64,000 bases of DNA from Siphonodentalium dalli (Eukaryota; Mollusca; Scaphopoda; Gadilida; Siphonodentaliidae). The DNA lies in contig CP136065.1 in the NCBI GenBank assembly GCA_032622095.1, positions 244,963,474 through 245,027,473 on the forward strand, in the 5' to 3' direction. Position 1 is the first letter of the stretch; each line of letters begins with the position of its first letter. The translations under genes and the position numbers were made by a program. The notes below the pieces were generated by a model. The model saw only the letters and a program-made list of their open reading frames with translations. It was not told the DNA's origin and searched no databases. Below, piece by piece: positions 11,501 to 21,104 of this stretch.

Positions 11501-14500
11501 TCCACTCTCAGTCACAAAAACGGCACTGTTGGGTTAATCGCGTTGATAGTTAAAGAGTGTTCGTATCCACAGTGTCGTTGAGAAAGAGCGTCGATATACA
11601 CGACGAGTATAAATACGGCTCCATTGACCGTCTCGAGACGAAATTTCGTACTTAATTTCGTACTTAGGGGTTCCAAGGAACGGGGGAGATTTTTTATCGG
11701 GTCAGTTTTTCCGCGCGAGGTGACCTTGACCTTCAAACGGGTACCCACAAATGATATATATATATGTGTGTGTCCTTTATAGACTCGAACCGATTGAGCT
11801 CAAACTTGCTACCTACGGGAAGTGTCATGGACGGGTTAAATTGTGACCCCGACCTGACCTTGACCTTGAAAATTGTCAATTCAAGGTCAAATCGGGTAAA
11901 ATTGAAAAACTAAAAATTAAATTAAAAAATTAAAGAGGCACAATTAACTCATTGAAAAAAAAAATTGAATTAAAAAATTTATTAAAAAAATAAAAAATTG
12001 TCATGTTTCTGACGATTGCGGGCTAACCTGCTAGTCTATCTATTATATATTTTGAAAGATCTGTGTGTGTATGTATGTGTTTGTTTGTGTGTGTGTGTGT
12101 GTGTGTGTTTGAAATCGATGGACTCCAAAACGACTAAGCCAATTTCGATGAAATTTGGTATTTTAGGGTATTTTCGGCCGGAGACGAACATAGGCATATT
12201 TATTTGTCCGTGCGAGGTCAACTTTTCACGTGCGGAGGTCAAATCTATTTTTACGCCGTTTTTGCGCTAATATATTTCAGTTCGGTGCTCACAAATCGAT
12301 TCGATATAGCGCGAATAATAAATTGCCAGTCATATAATTTGCACGGTTAGAATCTGTGTGTTTTCATCTTTCCAACGATATATAATATGTATGTATCCGT
12401 TTTAGTTATCTGCCTCAATTATTAGGTACAAGTGGTACAATGCTTTTATCGGGATAAAATCAATGCGTAATTTCTATGACGTCGTCAGAGGTCATAAAGT
12501 TAGATTACGTTAACTCTCACCCTGCCGATGCATTTGACTGTGTCGCGTTAACTCATCACCGGCCGAGGTATCCGCAAATGACATTGGGCTATATATCTCG
12601 GAAACGGGTGTAGCTATCGACTTGAAATTTGGTATGTGAATGTATCTTGCCCCGGATACGAATTTTATCGGGTCGCCGAGCACGCGCGACACCAGCTTCG
12701 CGCATGCGCAGACCAGATCTAGGAAACGGGTGGAGCAATCGACTTGAAATTTGGTTTTTGAATAGCCCGGACGAAGTCGGGTCACCTTCTAGTCTATTAT
12801 ATATTTTGAAAGATCTGTGTGTGTATGTGTTTGTTTGTTTGTGTGTGTGTTTGAAATCGATGGACTCAAAAACGACTAAGCCAATTTCGATGAAATTTGG
12901 TATTTGGATGTGTTTTCGGCCGGAGACGAACATAGGCATATTTATTTGTCCGTGCGAGGTCAACTTTTCACGTGCGGAGGTCAAATCTGTTTTTACGCCG
13001 TTTTTGCGCTAATATATTTCAGTTCGGTGCTCACAAATCGATTCGATATAGCGCGAATAATAAATTGCCAGTCATATAATTTGCACGGTTAGAATCTGTG
13101 GCGTGTCCTCTTTCCAACGATATATAATATGTATGTATCCGTTTTAGTTATCTGCCTCAATTATTAGGTACAAGTGGTCCGATGCTTTTATCGGGATAAA
13201 ATCAATGCGTAATTTCTATGACGTCGTCAGAGGTCATAAAGTTAGATTACGTTAACTCTCACCCTGCCGATGCATTTGACTGTGTCGCGTTAACTCATCA
13301 CCGGCCGAGGTATCCGCAAATGACATTGGGCTATATATCTCGGAAACGGGTGTAGCTATCGACTTGAAATTTGGTATGTGAATGTATCTTGCCCCGGATA
13401 CGAATTTTATCGGGTCGCCGAGCACGTGCGACACCAGCTTCGCGCATGCGCAGACCAGATCTAGGAAACGGGTGGAGCTATCGACTTGAAATTTGGTTTT
13501 TGAATAGCCCGGACGAAGTCGGGTCACCTTCTAGTCTATTATATATTTTGAAAGATCTGTGTGTTTGTGTGTGTGTGTGTGTGTTTGAAATCGATGGACT
13601 CGAAAACGACTAAGCCAATTTCGATGAAACTTGGTATTTGGATGTATTTTCGGCCGGAGACGAACATAGGCATATTTATTTTCAGATCCGAGGTCAACTT
13701 TTCACGTGCCGAGGTCAAATCTGTTTTTACACCGTTTTGCGCTAATATATTTCAGTTCGGTGCTCACAAATCGATTCGATATAGCGCGAATAATAAATTG
13801 CCAGTCATATAATTTGCACGGTTAGAATCTGTGGCGTTTCATCTTTCCAACGATATATAATATGTATGTATCCGTTTTAGTTATCTGCCTCAATTATTAA
13901 GGAGAAGTGGTACGATCTTCTATCAGGGTAAAAAGAATGCGTAACTTCTATGACGTCGTTAGAGGTCATAAAGTTAGATCACGTTAACTCTCACCCGGCC
14001 GATGCATTTGACTGTTTCAGACGTCTTGGCGATATCTCGGGCACCGATGGTAATTTATCTTTACGTTGAAACTCGAGGCGCGTTTATATACTTCAGTGGA
14101 AATCAAATCGGGTTAAACTGGCGAATTTTTACGGACGAAATATGATGCATAGGGTATCTCGGTATCCGCTGGGCCGATTTCCCGGTATCCGCTGGGCCGA
14201 TTTCCACCATTTTTGGGGTGTTGGTGTTTGACCCCACCTGACCTTGACCTTTAAAATGGTCAATTCAAGGTCAAATCGGGTAAAACCGGATGGATTTCGA
14301 CGGGTACTTTTGTTCGGGCACTGTGTTTTGGACGGGTCAAATCGTGACCCCACTTGACCGTGGCCTTCAAAATAGACAATTCAAGGTCAAAGCCCGGACG
14401 AAGTCGGGTCACCTTCTAGTACTATATATTTTGAGACTTCGTATATGTGTGTGTGTGTGTACTTCATAGAATCCAAAATGCGTGTAAAGATTGAGCTCAA

Positions 14501-15379
14501 ACTTCCTATGTAAGTGTCAAATCCCACCGACACGACCGTGGTCGCGGTTTAGTGAAGCTCAGAGCACCCGTTCTCCAATCTCAAATCACCGCAAATGCAC
14601 GGCGGGGGTTAATCAAGTGATTATTTAATGAGCGTTTGTTTTTGACGCATCTCTATAAAGAGCGTCTGTTTGCAGAGTTATACGGGAACGCAAACGTTAT
14701 CGCTCGAAATTTATTCCCTGCGAGCACGGATGGCGCGCTTTGTTTTTACAGTATATACCTTCGGTATATACCGAAATCATCCCAGATAATCACGAATATA
14801 GCATCAGATTTCTCCCCAGATATACCGTTATAAAGCTACTGGAATCTGCCAATCTACGGGAAATTCCAGGGAATGCCGATTGAGCTCAAACTTGCTACCT
14901 ACGGGAAGTGTCATATATATGAGTGTGTCCTTTATAGACTCTAACCGATTGAGCTCAAACATAGCCCCCAAGCCGTAAATATCAACAACAACGATATTAC
15001 AAAATACACGTTTTCGGCAATGTGAGAGTTTTCGGGGAGCCGTGATGCCAACAACAACGACCCGAAGACAGATTTCCCGACGGGAAGCGTTTGTTTTAAA
15101 TTCAATGCAATGTTATCGTAGAGAGATTTCACGAAACAAAGAATGCGTTGTCTGTCGTTCCTAGGAAGGGGGGATTTCTACGGGTAAATTTTTCCGCCAG
15201 AAACAAAAAAATTAATTAAAACAATTTACAATTTAATTAAAACAATTTAAAATTAAAAAAAATTAACAATAAAAAAACAATTCAGAAACAAAATATATTA
15301 AATTTAAAACAAAGCCATGGGACGAATGCCGCCAGTGGCGGGCTAACCTGCTAGTCTATACTATATATTTTGAGACTTC

Positions 15380-15418
<39 letters not shown>

Positions 15419-18400
15419 ATAGAATCCAAAACGCGTGTACATATTGAGCTTAAACTTCCTATGTAAGTGTCAAATCCCACCGACACGACCGTGGTCGCGG
15501 TTTAGTGAAGCTCAGAGCACCCATTCTCCAATCTCAAATCACCGCAAAGGCACGGCGTGGGTTAATCAAGTGATTATTTAATGAGCGTTTGTTTTTGACG
15601 CATCTCTATAAAGAGCGTCTGTTTGCCATTCAACGTTATTTGCATCTGCAGAGAGATATACGGAACATACATTAAATTTAAAAAACATTTGTTTCTGATC
15701 AACCCTGCGAGCACGGATGGCGCGCTTTGTTTTACAGTATATAGTTATATACCGAAATCATCCCAGATAATCACGAATATAGCATCAGATTTCTCCCCAG
15801 ATATACCGTTATAAAGCTACTGGAATCTGCCAATCTACGGGAAATTCCAGGGAATGCCGATTGAGCTCAAACTTGCTACCCACGGGAAGTGTCATATATA
15901 TGAGTGTGTCCTTTATAGACTCGAACCGATTGAGCTCAAACTTGCTAAATAAGAAAATAGCCCCCAAGCCGTAAATATCAACAACAACGATATTACTAAA
16001 TACACGTTTTCGGCAATGTGAGAGTTTTCGGGGAGCCGTGATGCCAACAACAACGACCCGAAGCCCTGAATGCTAACAACAGATTCAATGCAATGTTATC
16101 TATTATGCAGAGAGATTTCACGACATTACGACGGGTACGGCAGACTCAAAATATTATGCAGACAGATTTCCCGACGGGAAGCGTTTGTTTTAAATTCAAT
16201 GCAATGTTATCGTAGAGAGATTTCACGAAACAAAGAATGCGTTGCCTGTCGTTCCTAGGAAGGGGGGATTTCTACGGGTAAATTTTTCCGCCAGAAACAA
16301 AAAAATTAATTAAAACAATTTACAATTTAATTAAAACAATTTAAAATTAAAAAAAATTAACAATAAAAAAACAATTCAGAAACAAAATATATTAAATTTA
16401 AAAAACATTAAATTCATATTCAAAAATGTCATGTTTCTGAAACAGAGCCATGGGACGAATGCCGCCAGTGGCGGGCTAACCTGCTAGTCTCTTCTATATA
16501 TTTTGAGAACTCCTTGTATTCGAGAGATAGCCCACACCCTCCGGACCTCAATGATATGATCGTGAATGAGTATTGATATACCCCACTAAACTTTGACAAA
16601 CACCAGTAATGGTGTGTAGATCATTTACATATCTCTCCTATATATTTTGATACAATCTATCTAATTTACATATCTCTCTTATATATTTATGTTTGTGTGT
16701 GTGTTGTACTTCATACAAATCTACGATTCTCGACCGATCGAGACGAAACTTGGTACGTGTGTGTAGTTTGACCAGGCGGTGGTCGTTGTCGTATTGGCGA
16801 GCCTGTGCGACGCCCGTGCAGCGCATGCGCAGACGAGATCTCGGAAACGGGTGGAGCTATCGACTTGAAATTTGCTATGTGAATGTATCTTGCGCCGGGT
16901 ACAAATTTTATCGGGTCGCCGAGCCCGTGCGACGCCCGTGCAGCGCATGCGCAGACGAGATCTCGGAAACGGTGGAGCTATCGACTTGAAATTTGGCATG
17001 TGAATGTATCTTGCGCCGGGTACAAATTTTCATGCGCAGACCAGATCTCGGAAACTGGTAGAGCTACCGGGTACAAATTTTTCTTATTGAAACGCGTGGA
17101 GCTAAAAATAAAAAAAAAATATATAAAAATGTCATGTTTCGGACAAGCCGCCGGTGGCGGGCTAACCTGCTAGTCTACTATATATTTTGAGACATACGGA
17201 ATATATATATCCTTTATAGACTCGAAAACGGCTCGACCGATTGAGCCCAAACTTCCTATCTAAGGGTAAACATCCAAGGGAAGTGTCATCGCACCATTCG
17301 CGAGCCCGCGCGACCACTCATTCACCCTTCAACTGCCACCGTAATGGGATTGATGGGTTAAATACTTGCCGAAATTTTAGAGTTACATCGCCTATATCAT
17401 ACAGAAACATGTGATGGCAGAATTCGCGTTTCTGATGAAAAAGTTACCAAGTTTTCTCCACTCGATTCTCTTAAAATGCACCATAATCGGTCAAATTCTT
17501 TCGATAATTCTATCTAAATACATCTTATTCGGATCAGCTCTCCCCGTCGAAAAAGAGATAGTTGGACCAAAACGACACTTGAGAAAAGTTTGTTTACAAC
17601 AACGTCATTACACGTTCGTCATGTATTCGTAAAGTATACATAAATATGTGTTAAAGTGCAGACTAATTCACCACCTTCGTGTAATCAAGAATGTGAATCA
17701 CACCAAAATTAAGCGAATTGTATACGGAATGTGCAGATATAAGCTGACATGTACATATCATTCCCCAAATGCTTCAATATCATGACAATCTATTAGTTAT
17801 TATAACAAAACCCCAAAGTGTTCGCAACGCCGCGATATAGGCAACGTGGCGAACATCCTATCATTGTGCGCTATTTCGTTGTTGAGAAATGGGCCGAACG
17901 TTCAATGTAATGTGGACAGTTGCTTTGTGGTTCCGTGAGCCCGATAACCAGAACTGAGTCGTTTCATAAAAAAAATGAATGTGTAATCAGCATGTCTGTC
18001 TGTCTGTCAGTCCGTTCGTCCGAGATGGTTTCTGATTGATAACCTCAGTATTAGTTAACTTATTCGATTGTCCATTTTCGTCGGGTCAGTTTGTCCGCCT
18101 GAGGTGACCTTGACCTTGAAACGGGTACACACAAATGACCTTGGGCGATATCTCGGTCGTCAACGGTGACATCGACGTGAAAATTTGTTATGTATGGTCA
18201 ACTCGGGACGGGGAATATTTTTGTCGGGTTGCTGTCGGCGTGCATGTACGGGGTTACCTTGAAAAACAAAAATTAATGGATCGACCAAAGCCATGGGACC
18301 AATCCCGCCATTGGCGGGCTAATCTGCTAGTTAAGAGATATTTCTGACATCCAAACGAATTCAAAACAGCAAACCTCATCCGCTTTGAACGTAAAAGAAC

Positions 18401-20405
18401 GAAATATCATATAAACAAGCACCATTCATCCATTCGCAAATAATCCGAAAGAAAATTAAATTACTTCCGGGTTAGGGTCGGTTTAATACCGCGCAGTTCC
18501 ATTATCGCGACTACATGCAGCGCGCCCTTCGATAGAAATTTGTAAAAAATCTCTCGCGCGCAAATTGGGTCATAATTCTAACTTTGTATTTACATTCTAT
18601 GTTCAATCCAATTGAGTATTTCAACTTCAACTTTTTAATTTTAACATTTTAATTCTGACTATTTAATTCTAACTTTTTAACCTTTAGCAGATTTGTGTTA
18701 CAACTTCATACTTAGAATTCCAATGTCTTAGATACCTAAACCTAACAAATAAAAACTAGAAAAAAGTTAGAATTAAAACATTATATTAAAGTTAAACTTT
18801 TAATTTAGAATTAAAATTTTGAGCTAAAATTAAAATATTAATATTAGAATATTAAATTAGAGTTGAAATATTAAGTTAGAATTAAAATATTAAGTTAGAG
18901 TTAAATTCATAAGTTATATTTAAAATATTAACATTAAAATATTAAATTATAGTTGAAATATTAAGTTAGAATTAGAATATTAAGTTAAGAGTTAAATTCA
19001 TAAGTTGGAATTAAAATATTTAGTTAGAATTATGATATTGGAATTAAAATTTTAAGTTAGAATTAAAATAGTATATTAGAATTATGACCCTTTTTGCCCT
19101 CCATACAAGCGTCACAACTTGTTGCGAGATTTGAGTATAACTCAAGCCGGAGATTAGTGTGCCTTGTCATTTGCAAAATGAGATTCACAGAGGGTGAATT
19201 TAGTGACGCTATCCCACATAGCGGGCTAGCATAACTAATTTCACCATCTGGTGACCTCATTCTGCAAAGGCCTCATCCTTCTCTGAAAAGTTTCACTTGT
19301 ATTGAAAGTAATTTCTATAGAAACTTCTGCACATAGTTCAGTTTCTCTATATACCAAAATTGGCAGACGACATCATTATTGTTTATTGACCTCCAAGTAT
19401 GAAGAGCATATATACATATCAGTTACAGAAAATATGTGGTAACGAGACCATTGTAAGTGGACTATACACCAGCATCTATTTACAAGGAAGGACATTGTAT
19501 ACATACATTGAAAAGGTGTGTACATTGTACGAATAGCAAGGTAAAAACGAGTATATGATAAAACATTGTAGATGCGGGTGGCAAGGAGGCCAGATCATAG
19601 TTGAAAATTGTCCACATGAGAGGCATATTGCATCAAATGTCATGTGAATGTCATCTTTTAACTTCCGGGGCGAATTAGTTGACAACCAACATACAGAAAT
19701 GCAGCAGATGCGACGATGAGCTGCTCCCATGACATCAAGGTTCCCCAATGGGTGAATATCACAGGGGCCTGTAACGCGCTCCGCTGTCCGCCGCCCCTTT
19801 GCACTGCCCATATACGCCGCTCTATATACGCGCCTTCTTCGCGTTAATGGAACATTATATAGACTATATAATGTTCCATTAACGCGAAGAAGGTGCGTAT
19901 ATAGAGCGGCGTATATGGGCAGTGCAAAAGGGGGCGGACAGCGGAGCGCGTTACAGGCCCCTGTGGTGAATATTCACCATTTCGGAACTTCAATCTGAGT
20001 CTTCGTCTCCCATAGCTAATGAGACCAATTATAATGAGGTTCCCATAGGATGAATTTGGGTTAAGCTAGCTAGCCCGCTATGTGGATAGCGTCACTAAAT
20101 TCACCATCTGTGGGCATCATTCTGCAACTGACAGGCGCACTAAACTCAGGCTTGTAGTCACTGTTAGGAAACTCGGCAATCCACCGGTGGGAAAAGAAGA
20201 GATGACAATTGACAATCTCTGTTCTTATTTACAGAAAGTGGGCGGAGCCGCTGCTAAGAGTGTTGCGAGAATGACGGATACCAAAAACTACACTGGGAGT
20301 CACAACGAGAGATTCGGCGAAGATGGCAAGGGGAAGGGCAAAGAAGGCCGAGAAAATCTTCACGACAACAAGGGATATGTCACAGGATCAAAGTGTACCA
20401 AGTAG
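5302..20405 (+). CDS. TPPP: TPPP / p25-alpha family protein (three coding exons)
   Basis: Spliced CDS 5302-5516, 7927-8095 and 20235-20405 (555 nt, 184 residues). TPPP proteins bind and bundle microtubules in the cytoplasm and act in cilia/flagella and in myelinating or other polarised cells (family knowledge). The C-terminal 56 residues carry the family signature: [14 protein letters not shown], then GKGKGKEGR and a DNKGYV end. The N-terminal part fits the p25-alpha pattern ([14 protein letters not shown], then [14 protein letters not shown]). The middle (residues about 55-128) is Cys- and Lys-rich and diverges from vertebrate TPPPs. Length matches the ~170-220 residues usual for short TPPPs, but the usual tail after the GYV motif is short. 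All introns are GT-AG with matching phases. The gene converges on the polycystin gene. Confidence 0.85.
6041..6599. mobile_element. Large foldback MITE with GATTGTCC ends
   Basis: Arms at 6041-6150 and 6490-6599 are near-perfect inverted repeats containing GATTGTCCACTTATAAACGG, ACCACGCGTGGCACGCGAGC and TAGTGGACAATC motifs. The ~340-bp middle has direct repeats of TTTTTGACGAAATAACGG. The arms contain their own smaller inverted GATTGTCC/GGACAATC pairs. No target duplication is evident and no transposase frame is present. Confidence 0.7.
6831..7319. mobile_element. TTAA-flanked MITE, AGGTACTCAATCCGAT ends
   Basis: TTAA at 6831-6834 and at 7316-7319 bracket inverted ends AGGTACTCAATCCGAT / ATCGGATTGAGTACCT. 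A second inverted pair (TTTGATTCGAGTCGAGGA and its inverse) lies inside. TTAA duplication is shared by piggyBac and Kolobok elements; the AGG start is not piggyBac's usual CCC, so the superfamily is left open. Confidence 0.75.
7551..7800. repeat. Minisatellite, TATAGTGGCATGACAATGA unit
   Basis: Nine tandem copies. The first five have a 29-bp period (GAGTAGCATTATTATAGTGG then CATGACAAT). The last four switch to a 31-bp variant containing GAAGTGTATTTTATT. It lies in TPPP intron 1, ending about 125 bp before exon 2. Confidence 0.9.
7927..8095 (+). CDS. TPPP: TPPP-like coding exon 2
   Basis: Acceptor ATTTGTAG|A at 7926; one base completes the Leu codon started in exon 1. Donor GCG|gtacgt at 8096 is phase 0. 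It encodes residues 73-128: a segment beginning [19 protein letters not shown], a KKKCKG stretch and an acidic-to-basic helix ending [10 protein letters not shown]. Four cysteines within 40 residues are unusual for this family. Confidence 0.8.
8139..8350. mobile_element. Tc1/mariner-like palindromic MITE (copy 1)
   Basis: Copy of the 213-bp palindrome family with CAGTAATGCCCTAAG ends, here CAGTACTGCCCTAAG preceded by TA. The arms run through CAGAATTATGGGTAACTTTT and GGATTTAGTCGGAAATATGG to a short GGGGAGAGC centre. The right terminus is slightly degraded. It lies just downstream of TPPP exon 2. Confidence 0.75.
8540..8784 (+). mobile_element. Probable non-LTR retrotransposon 3' end
   Basis: A stretch ending GTCTGGCTCATTGTATATTT, an AATAAA signal (8759-8764) and an A9 run (8776-8784) resembles a retroposed 3' untranslated tail. 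No reverse-transcriptase frame is attached, so it would be a heavily 5'-truncated LINE copy. A premature polyadenylation site for the TPPP transcript is a less likely reading. Confidence 0.4.
8860..9246. mobile_element. Candidate MITE with CCCCCACCCC ends
   Basis: Starts near GAGGCCCCCACCCCC and ends near GGGGTGGGGGTGGTGACCTC, an imperfect inverted pair. The interior repeats GTATTCC-type motifs (CCGTATTCC, GGTATTCC) many times on one strand. The boundaries are uncertain and no target duplication was found. Confidence 0.4.
9252..9352. repeat. Imperfect ~100-bp palindrome with TTGCCGG ends
   Basis: TTGCCGGATACGG...GTGAGATTAATACCG pairs with CGATATTAATCTCGCC...GTAGCCGGCAA. A second, partial copy (GGTATTAATTTCACTTCGCC...CATGAC) follows at 9374-9415. 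It is probably a small foldback element. Confidence 0.55.
9436..10459. other. Intronic spacer before the Helitron array
   Basis: AT-rich sequence of TPPP intron 2 with no recognised gene or repeat. It ends in the A (10459) that forms the left junction of the Helitron array. Confidence 0.4.
10460..11346 (+). mobile_element. Helitron-like unit 1
   Basis: 887 bp. Starts TCTATTATATATTTTGGGAA, followed by a (GT)n tract (10486-10567) and the ATGGACTCGAAAACGGCCGA block. The second half has repeated TGACCTTGACCTTCAAAAT and TCAAGGTCAAATCG motifs. It ends with the CCCGGACGAAGTCGGG hairpin and CCTGCTAG. Confidence 0.75.
11347..12034 (+). mobile_element. Helitron-like unit 2
   Basis: 688 bp. Starts TCTACTATATATATTGAGAA and ends GCGGGCTAACCTGCTAG. 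An A/T-only tract (about 11905-12000) precedes the 3' end, as in units 6 and 7. Confidence 0.7.
12035..12792 (+). mobile_element. Helitron-like unit 3
   Basis: 758 bp. Starts TCTATCTATTATATATTTTG, then a GT/GTTT microsatellite and ATCGATGGACTCCAAAACG. Nearly identical to unit 4 along its length. It ends CCCGGACGAAGTCGGG..CCTTCTAG. Confidence 0.8.
12793..13534 (+). mobile_element. Helitron-like unit 4
   Basis: 742 bp. Differs from unit 3 mainly in microsatellite length and a few substitutions, so the pair arose recently or has been homogenised. Confidence 0.8.
13535..14419 (+). mobile_element. Helitron-like unit 5 (chimeric)
   Basis: 885 bp. The first ~490 bp match units 3 and 4. From about 14028 the sequence instead resembles the TCAAGGTCA-rich 3' half of unit 1, ending with the same hairpin. 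The switch point suggests template switching or recombination between units. Confidence 0.75.
14420..15354 (+). mobile_element. Helitron-like unit 6
   Basis: 935 bp. Its 5' end is TACTATATATTTTGAGACTT directly after CTAG, lacking the TC seen elsewhere. It ends GCCGCCAGTGGCGGGCTAAC..CTAG. Very similar to unit 7. Confidence 0.75.
15355..16487 (+). mobile_element. Helitron-like unit 7
   Basis: 1133 bp. Starts TCTATACTATATATTTTGAG. Matches unit 6 with extra internal sequence, including an added partial repeat at about 16070-16160. Same 3' hairpin as unit 6. Confidence 0.75.
16488..17173 (+). mobile_element. Helitron-like unit 8
   Basis: 686 bp. Starts TCTCTTCTATATATTTTGAG. It contains two to three direct copies of a GCGCATGCGCAGACGAGATC..GGAGCTATCGACTTGAAATT block that also occurs in units 3 and 4. 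Ends GCCGCCGGTGGCGGGCTAAC..CTAG. Confidence 0.7.
17174..18330 (+). mobile_element. Helitron-like unit 9 (array end)
   Basis: 1157 bp. Starts TCTACTATATATTTTGAGAC and ends CCCGCCATTGGCGGGCTAAT..CTAG. The next base is the flanking T. The interior has no good coding frame. Confidence 0.7.
18580..19082. repeat. Degenerate AT-rich tandem region, TTAGAATTAAAATATTAAG-like
   Basis: Many imperfect copies of AAGTTAGAATTAAAATATT in one orientation, preceded (18620-18700) by inverse-complement-like TTTTAATTCTAAC motifs. Low complexity, no coding frame. Confidence 0.7.
19139..20155. mobile_element. Foldback AAGTCTGAG-family copy split by insertions
   Basis: The left part (19139-19370) and right part (19730-20155) together match one full family member. 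They are separated by ~360 bp of unrelated sequence (19371-19729) and by a hAT-like insertion (19760-19965). The right end CGCACTAAACTCAGGCTTG lies about 80 bp before TPPP exon 3, so the element abuts that exon's acceptor region. Confidence 0.65.
19760..19965. mobile_element. hAT-like palindromic MITE with 8-bp duplication
   Basis: 206-bp near-perfect palindrome with ends CACAGGGGCCTGTAACGCGC. It is flanked by exact 8-bp repeats GTGAATAT (19752-19759 and 19966-19973). The interrupted host sequence is recognisable from other copies of the foldback family, which confirms the insertion. The arms are far more GC-rich (GCGGACAGCGGAGCGCG) than the surroundings. An 8-bp duplication fits hAT, and also P or Merlin. 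Confidence 0.8.
20235..20405 (+). CDS. TPPP: TPPP-like coding exon 3 (C-terminus)
   Basis: Strong pyrimidine-rich acceptor (CTCTGTTCTTATTTACAG, ending 20234), phase 0. It encodes residues 129-184 starting [17 protein letters not shown] and ending at TAG 20403-20405. This exon holds the diagnostic TPPP motif [20 protein letters not shown]. In related TPPPs the same region reads VTKAKTGGAVDRLTDTSKYTG, which supports joining KKEQA to KVGGA. Confidence 0.9.
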   Translation, partial: KVGGAAAKSVARMTDTKNYTGSHNERFGEDGKGKGKEGRENLHDNKGYVTGSKCTK

Positions 20406-20800
20406 AGAGAAAGCGACTCTATCACATTTCAGAACTGTATAGAATTCAGAACACTTATTGTGACAAGGGCCTTATGGAAGCTGGTTTGATTTGAAATTGT
20501 CAACGTCCAATTTCAAAACATCCAGATTCGACGGACTAACGCTATATATATATACCGGGTTCAGATTTGTTAAGAAGAATGAACAACCACCGTTAACGTT
20601 ATATCCGACATTATCTGGGATTTCTTCATCATTCGAGACAATATATTTAACACAAGATAGCAAGTATACGTAAGATTTTAATTCCGTAAATTTGGGAGAA
20701 AGTAATATTAAGAGTATATTCATATCGTGATTACTCACGTTAAATGATTATATATGTTGATATGTCATATGAAATTGGAATCTTGACTACCACCCATGGG
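20406..20800. other. 3' flank of the TPPP-like gene
   Basis: Presumed 3' untranslated region and spacer. No clear AATAAA was seen close to the stop codon. Confidence 0.4.
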
Positions 20801-20998
20801 TAATGCCCTAAATAATCGACTCCTTAACCACGGCAGAATTATGGGTAATTTTTCAGGATTTAGTCAGAAATATGGCTTGTTGCTCTCACCGAGAGCTTTC
20901 CGATGAATGACAAGAAGCCATATTATTTCAGACTAAATCCTGAAAAATTGCCCATAATTCTGCTGTGTTTAAGGAGTCGATTATTTAGGGCATTACTG
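20801..20998. mobile_element. Tc1/mariner-like palindromic MITE (copy 2)
   Basis: Same family as 27781-27993. The left end lacks the terminal CAG; the right end GGGCATTACTG is followed by TA. The centre is shortened. Confidence 0.75.
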
Positions 20999-21104
20999 TA
21001 GTTAGTTTTCTTCACCATTTCTGATATCCTGCCATTTCCAGAAGTCAGATTCCTAAAGTTCACTTTCATGGAAGTCTCGGTGATGAGTTTAATAGGGTCA
21101 CCGT

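Larger units (their letters stand above)
10460..18330 (+). mobile_element. Head-to-tail array of nine Helitron-like elements
   Basis: Every unit begins TCTA(..)TATATATTTTGA (the sixth lacks the first two bases of this) and ends in a short GC hairpin 8-11 nt before CTAG. Two hairpin types occur: CCCGGACGAAGTCGGG and GCCGCCAGTGGCGGGC. Each CTAG is followed directly by the next unit's 5' end. The array lies between A (10459) and T (18331). TC start, hairpin plus CTAG end, A|T target and no target duplication are the defining Helitron features. No Rep/helicase frame is present, so all units are non-autonomous. Rolling-circle replication can generate such head-to-tail copies (family knowledge). 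Confidence 0.8.

Noticed and set aside
12510-13613. Repeated 80-130-codon frames in units 3 and 4 of the Helitron array
   Set aside because: The frames contain microsatellite-derived runs, have no Rep or helicase motif and are not maintained in the other units.
17990-18030. GTCTGTCTGTCAGTCCGTTCG as a regulatory element
   Set aside because: A short simple repeat common in Helitron-like and other repeats; no independent support.
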